A stretch of DNA of 52,339 nt, taken from Methylocystis sp. GTDB lineage: Bacteria; Pseudomonadota; Alphaproteobacteria; Rhizobiales; Beijerinckiaceae. Position numbers and translations under genes: made by a program. This document shows, piece by piece, positions 24,900-32,029 of the stretch (position 1 is its first letter; every line of letters begins with the position of its first letter). The notes below the pieces were generated by a model. That model had not been told where the DNA came from and searched no databases. It saw only the letters and a list, made by a program, of their open reading frames with translations. The stretch lies in the NCBI GenBank assembly GCA_020252485.1, contig JADCCX010000108.1, positions 1 to 52,339 on the forward strand. The letters are read 5' to 3'.

Positions 24900-26263
24900 C
24901 CCTGTCGCGCACCCTGACCGACCGCGCCCTTGCCCTGAGCTGGTCCGACATCGACGCCACCGCTCGAGCGGCGGCGAAGACCTTCCTCCACGACACCCTC
25001 TGTGTAGGCGCAGCCGGGGCCCGTGCGCCGCTGGCCGATAACGTCCTCGCCGCCGCCCGTCGCTGGGGCGAGGGAACCGCGTGCGGCGTCCTCGGCCGAC
25101 CGGGTGTGCGCCTGCCCCAGTCTACCGCAGCCTTCGTCAACGCCTTCCAGATTCATGCCCAGGAGTTCGACTGCGTCCACGAACCTGCCGTGGTCCACCC
25201 GATGGCGACGGTCGGGACGGTGATCCTTTCCGAGGCCGACCGCGCCTCCGCCGAGAATGATCCAGTCTCCGGCGAGGCCCTGCTGACCGCCCTCGTCGCC
25301 GGGGTCGAGGTCGCGGCCTCCCTTGGCCTCGCCGCCACCACGCCGCTGAAGTTCTTCCGACCGGCGACGGCGGGAATCTTCGGCTGCGTCGCCGCCCTGA
25401 TCTCGCTGCGCCTTCTGCCGGTGGATCAGGGTGTCTCAGCCTTCGGATACGCCCTCGCCTTCGCCTCCGGCGCCATGCAGGCCCACGCCGAGGGCAAGCC
25501 AGCGCTTCCCGTCCAGATCGCCAACGCGGCCCGCGCCGCCGTCATGGCCGTTGACCTGGCCGAGGCTGGAATGCCGGGACCCGAGGCCTCGCTGGATGGG
25601 CCGTTCGGTTATCTGGCCCTGTTCGAGACAGCCCACGACCTGACGCCCCTGACGGACCCCGCGCCCGGCTTCCGCATCGCCGAGGTCAGCTGGAAACCTT
25701 TCCCGACCGGCCGCGCGGCCCACGGCGGCATTGTCGCGCTCCAGACCCTGATGGCGGATCACGGCCTGAAGTCCACGGACGTGGCGGAGATCGTCTATCG
25801 CGCGCCACCCCTCATCCACCGCCTCGTCGGGCGTCGCCCCAGCGCCGACATGGCCCCGGCCTGGGCGCGGCTTTGTCTGCCGTGGCTGGGTGCCGTGGTC
25901 CTCACGCGTGGGACGGTGGGTCTTGCTGACTTCACGACGGAGCGGCTGGCTGATCCAGTGCTCCTCCAGCTTGCGGACCGCATCCGGGTCGAGGCCGACG
26001 ATAACCCGGACCCCGCCGCCTTCACGCCGGCGACCCTCACCGTCAGCACGACTGATGGCCACTTGTTCCGACATACGGTCACCGCCCAGCTCGGCTCGCC
26101 GGCCCAGCCCCTGACCCTGGAGCAGCACCTTGCCAAGCAGGCTGCATGCCTCGACTTCGCGGGCCTCGGCGCCAATGCGGCCGTCCTTGCCGACATGATC
26201 GACCGGTTCGAGACCCTGCCCGACGCCGCTGCGATCCTCTCCCTCCTCGGAGCACACCGATGA
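24896..26263 (+). CDS. MmgE/PrpD family protein (copy 2)
   Basis: A 455-residue paralogue of the preceding gene with its own landmarks: FLHDTLCVGAAGARAP, QEFDCVHEPAVVHPMATVG, FFRPATAGIFGC and VSWKPFPTGRAAHGGIVAL. The catalytic-region His differs from copy 1 (RAAHGG against RHAHPA), so substrates or roles probably differ. ATG overlaps the stop of copy 1 (ATGA). Two adjacent PrpD genes suggest either a heterodimer or consecutive reactions on related branched acids. Confidence 0.85.
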   Translation: MTLSRTLTDRALALSWSDIDATARAAAKTFLHDTLCVGAAGARAPLADNVLAAARRWGEGTACGVLGRPGVRLPQSTAAFVNAFQIHAQEFDCVHEPAVVHPMATVGTVILSEADRASAENDPVSGEALLTALVAGVEVAASLGLAATTPLKFFRPATAGIFGCVAALISLRLLPVDQGVSAFGYALAFASGAMQAHAEGKPALPVQIANAARAAVMAVDLAEAGMPGPEASLDGPFGYLALFETAHDLTPLTDPAPGFRIAEVSWKPFPTGRAAHGGIVALQTLMADHGLKSTDVAEIVYRAPPLIHRLVGRRPSADMAPAWARLCLPWLGAVVLTRGTVGLADFTTERLADPVLLQLADRIRVEADDNPDPAAFTPATLTVSTTDGHLFRHTVTAQLGSPAQPLTLEQHLAKQAACLDFAGLGANAAVLADMIDRFETLPDAAAILSLLGAHR

Positions 26264-27657
26264 CCGACACCCACCGCACCTATTGGGACGAGATCGATTT
26301 CGCCGCCATCGCCCGTGACCACCCCATCGGCGACGCCTTCACCGCGCTGGTCACCTCCATCAGCCGCGACGAGCTCCGTGGCCGGCAGGAAGCGCTGTTC
26401 GCACGCTGCGTCGCTCGCGCCTGGAAGAGCGCCTTCTATCGCCGTCTGTGGGGTGCCGCCGGCATCGCCGAGGGCGACATCAAGAGCCTCGACGACCTGC
26501 CGAACCTGCCCAGTTTCGACAAGTCAGACATCATGGCATCGCTGGAGATCGCTCCGCCCTTCGGCGACTTCGCCGGCTTCGAGTCCTATCCGATCGACAA
26601 GCGCCCGCCCGTGATCTTTCACACCACCTCGGGCACCACCGGTCGGCCCCAGGTCCTGCTATTCGGCCCCAAGTCCCGCGAGGTCCAGAACCTTCTTCTG
26701 GCCCGTCTCTATCGCTGGCAGGGGCTTCGCTCGGGCGACGTCGTCCACTCGGTCTATGGCCACGGAATGATCAACGGCGGACATTATGTGCGAGAGGCCG
26801 TGACCCACTGGACCAGCGCGGTCTTCATGTCGGCGGGCACGGGCGTCGAGACCCGTTCGGCCCAGCAAGTCGAGCTGATGAAGACCTTCGGCGCCACCGC
26901 CATTGTCGGCTTCGCCGACTACATCAAGCGCCTGGCCGAAGTGGCGCGCGAGGCCGGACTGGTCCCCGGCGTCGACATCCCCGTGCGGATGATCTCGGGC
27001 CACATGGGCCGCGAGGACAAGCAGGCCCTATCCGATGCCTGGGGCGGGGCGGAATGCTTCGACTGGTACGGCGTCGGCGACACCGGCTGCATCGCGGGCG
27101 AGGGCCCCGACCGCGACGGCCTCTACGTCATGGAGGACGCCCAGTATCTGGAGGTCTGCGACATCGACACGGGCAAGCCCGTGGCCGACGGCTCGCCCGG
27201 CGATATGGTCGTGACCTGCCTCTACAAGGACGACCTGTATCCAATCATCCGGTTCAACACCCACGATGTGACCGAGGTCATTACCCGGCCGTCGTCGATC
27301 GGCGCGAGCTTCCAACGGATCGAGGGCTTCCTCGGACGGTCCGACAACATGGTGAAGGTGCGAGGCATCAACATCTTCCCCCAGGCCATCGGCCCCATGT
27401 TGGATGAGGCGCCGGAGTTCCTGAAGGAGTTCGTGTGCAAGACGCGCCGCGACGCCGCCGGGCGTGACACCTTCATCGTGGTGGCCGAGGCTACTGCGCC
27501 CGGCGATCCGGCCGTGTCTGCCCGCTTTGGCGAGATCCTGAAGCGCAAGATCGGCATCGAGGTCGCAGTCGAGCTGGTCGGCCGCAGCGAGACCGCCGCC
27601 CTGACCCAGATCGATGTCCGCCAGAAGCCCATCCGCCTGATCGACGAGCGGTTCTGA
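26260..27657 (+). CDS. Phenylacetate-CoA ligase-like (PaaK family) acyl-CoA synthetase
   Basis: A 465-residue ANL-superfamily adenylate-forming enzyme of PaaK type. The phosphate loop is FHTTSGTTGRP; YGVGDTGCIAGEG supplies the acid-binding/adenine region; RSDNMVKVRGINIFPQ is the hinge with the C-terminal lid. It makes an acyl-CoA from a carboxylic acid, ATP and CoA in the cytoplasm. ATGA overlap with PrpD copy 2. The cassette thus has an ATP-dependent activator besides three CoA-transferases; the acid need not be aromatic. Confidence 0.85.
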   Translation: MTDTHRTYWDEIDFAAIARDHPIGDAFTALVTSISRDELRGRQEALFARCVARAWKSAFYRRLWGAAGIAEGDIKSLDDLPNLPSFDKSDIMASLEIAPPFGDFAGFESYPIDKRPPVIFHTTSGTTGRPQVLLFGPKSREVQNLLLARLYRWQGLRSGDVVHSVYGHGMINGGHYVREAVTHWTSAVFMSAGTGVETRSAQQVELMKTFGATAIVGFADYIKRLAEVAREAGLVPGVDIPVRMISGHMGREDKQALSDAWGGAECFDWYGVGDTGCIAGEGPDRDGLYVMEDAQYLEVCDIDTGKPVADGSPGDMVVTCLYKDDLYPIIRFNTHDVTEVITRPSSIGASFQRIEGFLGRSDNMVKVRGINIFPQAIGPMLDEAPEFLKEFVCKTRRDAAGRDTFIVVAEATAPGDPAVSARFGEILKRKIGIEVAVELVGRSETAALTQIDVRQKPIRLIDERF

Positions 27658-29006
27658 TGATGATCGGCCTTTTCGAGCCCGAGGTTGCTGCCGGGGTGTC
27701 GGGGCTTGCCGCCTCCTATGCAGAAGGCACGACGCGACCGGACGCGGTGCTTGAGACCTACCTGGCCCGGATCGACCGGCTGAACCCTGAGATCCATGCC
27801 TTCGTCGACCTGGACATCGAGGGCGCGCGCGATGCGGCCCGGACTTCAGCCCATCGCTGGACCTCGGGTATGGCCCTATCGCCGCTGGACGGATGCATCG
27901 TCGGAGTGAAGTCAAACATCGCCGTCTCCGGTCTGCCATGGACGGCGGGCATAGGCAGCTACCGCGACCGAATTGCCGACCGCGACGCCGCCTGCGTCGC
28001 GCGGCTGAGAGCGTCCGGCGCGATCATTCTCGGCACGCTGAACATGGAAGAAGGGGCCCTGGGGGCAGTCACCGACAACCCGTGGTTCGGGCGAACCCGG
28101 AACCCCTGGCGCGAGGACTATACGGCGGGCGGATCATCCGGTGGCTCAGGCGCGGCGGTGGCGGCAGGGCTTTGCGCGGTGGCGCTCGGTACCGACACCA
28201 TGGGATCGGTGCGCATTCCTTCCGCCTACTGCGGCGTGTTCGGGATCAAGCCGCGCTATGGTGCTATATCGGATGAGGGGGTCACCCCCCTGTCGCACAG
28301 CCTCGACCAGGTCGGCGTGCACGCGAGGTCGGCCAGGGACTGCGCCGCGGTGCTCGCCGAGATCGCCATTTCGGACCCGGCCTCGCCGTCAGGGCCGCTC
28401 GCCGTCCTCGACGTCACAGGCCGCGCTGCCTTGTCCGACGATGTTCGCGCGGCCTTCCTGGCCCTCGTCACCGCTGCGGAGGCCGACGGCATGCTGCAAG
28501 GCTCCGTCCCGCTCGACATGGACCTCGGTCGCCTTCGCCGCCGCGGCCTTCTGATCTCCGAGGTCGAGGGCATGGTCGAACACGCCACCATGCTGGAAGC
28601 TCGGCCGGAGGGCTTCTCCAAGACATTCGCAAGCATGCTCCGGTGGGGCGCGGCCCAGCCGCCGGACAAGCTCGCCGAGGCCCGTGCCGAGGTCGTGGCG
28701 GCTCGTGAGCGCATCGAGGTGATGATTGGTGACCGCGTCGGTCTGCTGTGTCCGACAACAGGAGGCCCCGCCTTCCGCTTTGGCGAGCCCATCCCGGCCG
28801 ACCAGGCCGATATCACCTGCTTGGCCAACGTGGCAGGCCTGCCGGCCGTGGCGTTTCCGATGGGCTTGTCAAGCGACGGAATGCCCTTGTCGGCCCAGAT
28901 CATCGGCCGGGACAGTCAGGCGATCCTGGAGTTGGCGGGGCGGCTGGCCGCCTACAATCCTCTCCCAAAAGGGGAGGTGGATCCGAAGCGCAGCGGAGCT
29001 GACTGA
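27657..29006 (+). CDS. Amidase-signature-family amidase
   Basis: A 449-residue amidase. The Ser-cisSer-Lys triad is complete: Lys85 (VGVKSN), Ser160 (GGSSGGSGAA) and Ser184 (DTMGSVRIP). The family hydrolyses primary or secondary amides, hydrazides or biurets to the acid and amine. Its ATG shares the A of the previous stop. The last ~15 residues (PKGEVDPKRSGAD) are encoded by a REP-like element rather than by family sequence. As the last gene of the operator-B operon it probably liberates the acid that the neighbouring ligase or transferases activate. Confidence 0.9.
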   Translation: MMIGLFEPEVAAGVSGLAASYAEGTTRPDAVLETYLARIDRLNPEIHAFVDLDIEGARDAARTSAHRWTSGMALSPLDGCIVGVKSNIAVSGLPWTAGIGSYRDRIADRDAACVARLRASGAIILGTLNMEEGALGAVTDNPWFGRTRNPWREDYTAGGSSGGSGAAVAAGLCAVALGTDTMGSVRIPSAYCGVFGIKPRYGAISDEGVTPLSHSLDQVGVHARSARDCAAVLAEIAISDPASPSGPLAVLDVTGRAALSDDVRAAFLALVTAAEADGMLQGSVPLDMDLGRLRRRGLLISEVEGMVEHATMLEARPEGFSKTFASMLRWGAAQPPDKLAEARAEVVAARERIEVMIGDRVGLLCPTTGGPAFRFGEPIPADQADITCLANVAGLPAVAFPMGLSSDGMPLSAQIIGRDSQAILELAGRLAAYNPLPKGEVDPKRSGAD

Positions 29007-29084
29007 GGGGGGCTCGCGGCAGACGCCATCATCCGCAGCGGCCCCTCCACGACTATGCGATCCCCCTCCTTCCAGAGCGGAGGG
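28959..29084. repeat. REP-like GC hairpin element
   Basis: Contains CCTCTCCC-AAAA-GGGGAGG (28959-28977), the phrase GAAGCGCAGCGGAG, and a second hairpin CCCTCC (29064-29069)/GGAGGG (29079-29084). Similar parts occur at 21481-21517. It lies at the end of the amidase operon, between convergent transcription units, and may end transcription. The rest of the interval to 29262 shows nothing I can support. Confidence 0.45.
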
Positions 29085-29262
29085 TTCCAGCGCTGCATCC
29101 CATTTTGGAGTGTCGGTCGTTTATGCTGACCAGATGATCCGACCCTCCGCCTCCAAGTGCAGAATGTGCGCGATGCGCACCGTGTTTTTCACAGTACACG
29201 TCCGTCAATTTCAGACGATTCAGACTCCTCGCACTCTGTTGGCGACTCGCCGCCCGTCCGCC

Positions 29263-30042
29263 TCACCGAAACGGAAACGCCGGCTTGCGCTTGCCCAGGA
29301 ACGCATCCCGCCCTTCGCGGAAATCCTCGCCCTCGACCGCCTCGATCAGCCAGCGGGCGGTCTCGTCGGTCTCCCCCGTCTCGCCGTCGGCGATCAGGCT
29401 GACGATGGCCTTGGCCCTGCGCGCGGTCCACTGGCTCGCTGCGGCGATCTGGGCAGTCTTCTCGGCCACCGCCGCCACCAGTGTGTCCTGTGCATGCAGC
29501 GCATCGACCAGCCCGATCGCCAGCGCCTCCTCCGCCCCGATCAGCCGCCCGGTGAACAGGATGTCCTTGGCACGGGACAGGCCCACCGCCTGCACCAGTC
29601 TGCGTGTGTCCGGCAGCGAATAGACCAGCCCCAGCTTGGCGGGTGTGAGCGCCAGCCGCGCGTCCGCCGCCGCGATCCGCAGGTCGCACGCCAGCGCCAG
29701 CCCCAGTCCGCCGCCGACGCAGGCCCCCTCGATCATGGCGATCGTCGGCTTCTCGAACGCCGCCAGCGCCTCCATGGCCTCGCCGACCCGATCGAAGTAG
29801 GCGCGGGTGCTCTCGGGCGTCGCATAGACGGTCTCGAACTCGCCGATGTTGGCCCCTGCCGCGAAGGTCCCGCCTGCGCCCCGCACCACCAGGACCTTAG
29901 CCGCCCGATCGGCCGCCACCTCCGCCAGCAGGCCGGGCAGGGTGCTCCACATCGTCAGAGTCAGGGCGTTCTTCGTCTCGGGCCGGTTCAGGGTCAGGGT
30001 CGCCACATCGCCCGAGACCTCAACCCTCAGCGCGTCATCCAT
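29263..30042 (-). CDS. Enoyl-CoA hydratase/isomerase-family (crotonase) protein
   Basis: A 259-residue crotonase. The oxyanion-hole segments TFAAGANIGEF and GACVGGGLGLALACDLR are present. The two Glu residues of classical enoyl-CoA hydratases are not: the GGG-x-E position reads GGGLGLA and the P-E-x-x-L-G position reads TPAKLGL. It therefore likely performs isomerisation, hydrolysis or C-C cleavage rather than simple hydration. ATG 30042 was chosen over an extension to 30276 that would read through operator A5. It is divergent from the twin lipocalin-like genes. Confidence 0.85.
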   Translation of the reverse strand: MDDALRVEVSGDVATLTLNRPETKNALTLTMWSTLPGLLAEVAADRAAKVLVVRGAGGTFAAGANIGEFETVYATPESTRAYFDRVGEAMEALAAFEKPTIAMIEGACVGGGLGLALACDLRIAAADARLALTPAKLGLVYSLPDTRRLVQAVGLSRAKDILFTGRLIGAEEALAIGLVDALHAQDTLVAAVAEKTAQIAAASQWTARRAKAIVSLIADGETGETDETARWLIEAVEGEDFREGRDAFLGKRKPAFPFR

Positions 30043-30116
30043 AGGCCCCTCCACATCCTTCTGAGCGCCTGATTCACAGCCTTTCGACTGATCAGGCGCA
30101 TTGGGGGTTTCACGCC

Positions 30117-30142
30117 CAAATGATCTAAGTATATACCATTTG
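30117..30142. promoter_or_regulatory. Operator A, site 5
   Basis: CAAATGATCTA (30117-30127), spacer AGTA, TATACCATTTG (30132-30142). Two of eleven arm pairs mismatch. Located between the crotonase (30042, minus) and the paired small-protein operon (30182, plus). Confidence 0.8.
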
Positions 30143-30181
30143 CCAAGGGCGGATCGCGCCGCCCGTGCGAGGGAGACCACG

Positions 30182-30628
30182 ATGAGCGGTATCCGCGAAG
30201 GCATGCCGGTCCTAGCCCGCCACGCTGGCGAGTGGGAAGGCGAGTATATCCACGTCGATCCCGACAACAACGTCATCGACCGGCACCGCTCGCATCTTCA
30301 GTGTAAGTTCCCCGACGACGGCCCCTACGCCTACCATCAGATCAACACCTACATTTGGGACGACGGCAGGCGGGAAGAGATTCACTTCCCCGCTGTCTAT
30401 CGCGACGGTCAGATCTGGTGGGACACCGACCGCATCGACGGCCGCGCCTGGGAGATCGACCCCCGCACCGTCTGCCTGACCTGGACCCGCAAGGACATGC
30501 CCGGTGCCTATCTCTACGAGATGATCCAGCTGTCGGAGGACGGCAACCGGCGGGCCCGGACCTGGCACTGGTTCGAGAACGACACCCTGTTCAAGCGCAC
30601 CTGCATCACCGAGCACCGTGTGAAGTGA
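30182..30628 (+). CDS. Small calycin-like protein, possibly DUF3598 (tandem copy 1)
   Basis: A 148-residue soluble protein. It starts MPVLARHAGEWEGEY, has VYRDGQIWWDT and ARTWHWFENDTLFKR, giving alternating beta strands with Trp/Tyr that fit a lipocalin-type barrel such as DUF3598. No catalytic motif is recognised. ATG 30182 was chosen because the open frame upstream crosses operator A5. Copy 2 follows with a GTGA overlap. A ligand-binding or cyclase-like role for a hydrophobic intermediate is possible; function is unknown. Confidence 0.65.
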   Translation: MSGIREGMPVLARHAGEWEGEYIHVDPDNNVIDRHRSHLQCKFPDDGPYAYHQINTYIWDDGRREEIHFPAVYRDGQIWWDTDRIDGRAWEIDPRTVCLTWTRKDMPGAYLYEMIQLSEDGNRRARTWHWFENDTLFKRTCITEHRVK

Positions 30629-31068
30629 ACCCGCTGCATGAGCATATGCCTGCGCTGGTCCGCCACGCCGGCGTATGGGAGGGGACCTATCGCACGGTGA
30701 TGACGGACGGCGTTGAGGTTGATCACCATGCCTCGCGCATCGAGGTCTCTTTCCCCGAAGATGGCCCCTACGCCTATGTCCAGAAGAACCGATTCACTTG
30801 GCCCGACGGCCGGGTTGTCGAAGCCGAGCATCCCGGGGTGTATCGCGACGGTCGGCTGTTTTGGGACACCGGCCTGATCCGGGGTCATGCCTGGCAGGGC
30901 GATGAGCGAACCTGCATTCTGACGTGGGAGCGGACCGACTCGCCCGGCGCCCATCTTTACGAGCTGATCGTCCTGGCCTCGGATGGCCTAACGCGGGCGC
31001 GGACCTGGCACTGGTTCCGGGACGGGTCGTGCTACCAGCGTACCCTGATTGATGAACGACGGGTCTAG
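30625..31068 (+). CDS. Small calycin-like protein, possibly DUF3598 (tandem copy 2)
   Basis: A 147-residue paralogue of the preceding protein with the same landmarks in the same order: MPALVRHAGVWEGTY, VYRDGRLFWDT, and RARTWHWFRDGSCYQR. GTG 30625 overlaps the previous TGA; an ATG at 30645 (MPALV) is an alternative start. About half the residues match copy 1, so the duplication is old. Its stop overlaps that of the convergent CpcT/CpeT-like gene in a shared CTAG. Confidence 0.65.
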   Translation: MNPLHEHMPALVRHAGVWEGTYRTVMTDGVEVDHHASRIEVSFPEDGPYAYVQKNRFTWPDGRVVEAEHPGVYRDGRLFWDTGLIRGHAWQGDERTCILTWERTDSPGAHLYELIVLASDGLTRARTWHWFRDGSCYQRTLIDERRV

Positions 31069-32024
31069 CGCGAGCAGCTGCCCTGCACGGAGCGCAGATT
31101 GATCCCGATCCGCCTCGCGTCAGGATCGGCCCAGGCGTAGCTGATCGCCTGAGCTCCCCGCGCGTCATGAACATACAGTGTCAGGGCGTCAGCGTTCTGG
31201 CCGGTCGGCCAGCGCACGTTCCTGACGCGAAAGCCGAAGGTGCGGGGCGAGGTCTCGTCGGTCGTCACCCACACCTCTCCGCCTTGGTCGTGCATGGCCA
31301 GGTCGCGAGCGAAGAACCACCCCTCCTGCGGAGCCTGTCGGGGCACGGCCAGCCAGCAGGTGAAGGCGGTAGCGCGGCGATACTGGACGGGTGTGTCGGG
31401 CATGTCCGGCGCGACGTCGCGGCCCTGTGCGTCTCGCACCGTCTCGGTCATCCAGAGCTGGTCCGCCGACAGGACGATCTCCGCGTCGATCGTCAGCGTC
31501 GTTCCAGAGGACGTGCGCACGCTGCACGCGCCATCCTCGATCCAGCCGACGAACTGGTCGGCGCTGCGTCGCCAAAGGGTCTCACACCCCGGGTTGCTCC
31601 GCATGGCGTCGCGCGTCAGGTCGCCCAAAGCCACACCATCCCCCAGCCCGTCGGCCGGCGGCGTGAAGGAGTCCATCCGGATCGCCCGGCGCTCGGCGTC
31701 TAAGGTTAAGGCGTAGAACCGCTGACGTCCGACATCGGCCGGGTCGTTGTTGCGATACTCGTCAAGCCTCAGAACCAAAGGCCCCAGACCGGGCGCCTCC
31801 ACCCGCCGGATTGTGACGTGACGGCGCGTAGGCGGCGCGTCATCGGGAAAGCCCAGATCTTCGGCGAACCCGACCTGCTCGGCATTGTCCCAAGCACCTT
31901 GGAACAGCTCGACCAGGGCGGAAAGGTCACGCTCCAGAACCTCGGCGGCCAACGGTGCAGGCGGCTCCGACTGAGCCAGAACCGGACCCGCCGCGAGGGC
32001 GAGCCCGGTCACGATGGCCGGCAT
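31065..32024 (-). CDS. Secreted CpcT/CpeT-like protein
   Basis: A 319-residue protein with a signal peptide (MPAIVTGLALAAGPVLAQS). The mature part resembles CpcT/CpeT chromophore lyases: LFQGAWDNAEQ, HVTIRRVEAPGLGPL, GRQRFYALTLD, NPGCETLWRR and FVGWIEDGACSV. In cyanobacteria these calycin-fold proteins attach bilins to phycobiliproteins; the proteobacterial relatives have no known job. It starts 5 nt after the stop of the TonB receptor, so it is co-transcribed with it behind operator A6. A periplasmic binding role for the imported ligand is plausible but inferred. Confidence 0.6.
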   Translation of the reverse strand: MPAIVTGLALAAGPVLAQSEPPAPLAAEVLERDLSALVELFQGAWDNAEQVGFAEDLGFPDDAPPTRRHVTIRRVEAPGLGPLVLRLDEYRNNDPADVGRQRFYALTLDAERRAIRMDSFTPPADGLGDGVALGDLTRDAMRSNPGCETLWRRSADQFVGWIEDGACSVRTSSGTTLTIDAEIVLSADQLWMTETVRDAQGRDVAPDMPDTPVQYRRATAFTCWLAVPRQAPQEGWFFARDLAMHDQGGEVWVTTDETSPRTFGFRVRNVRWPTGQNADALTLYVHDARGAQAISYAWADPDARRIGINLRSVQGSCSR

Positions 32025-32029
32025 AGACC

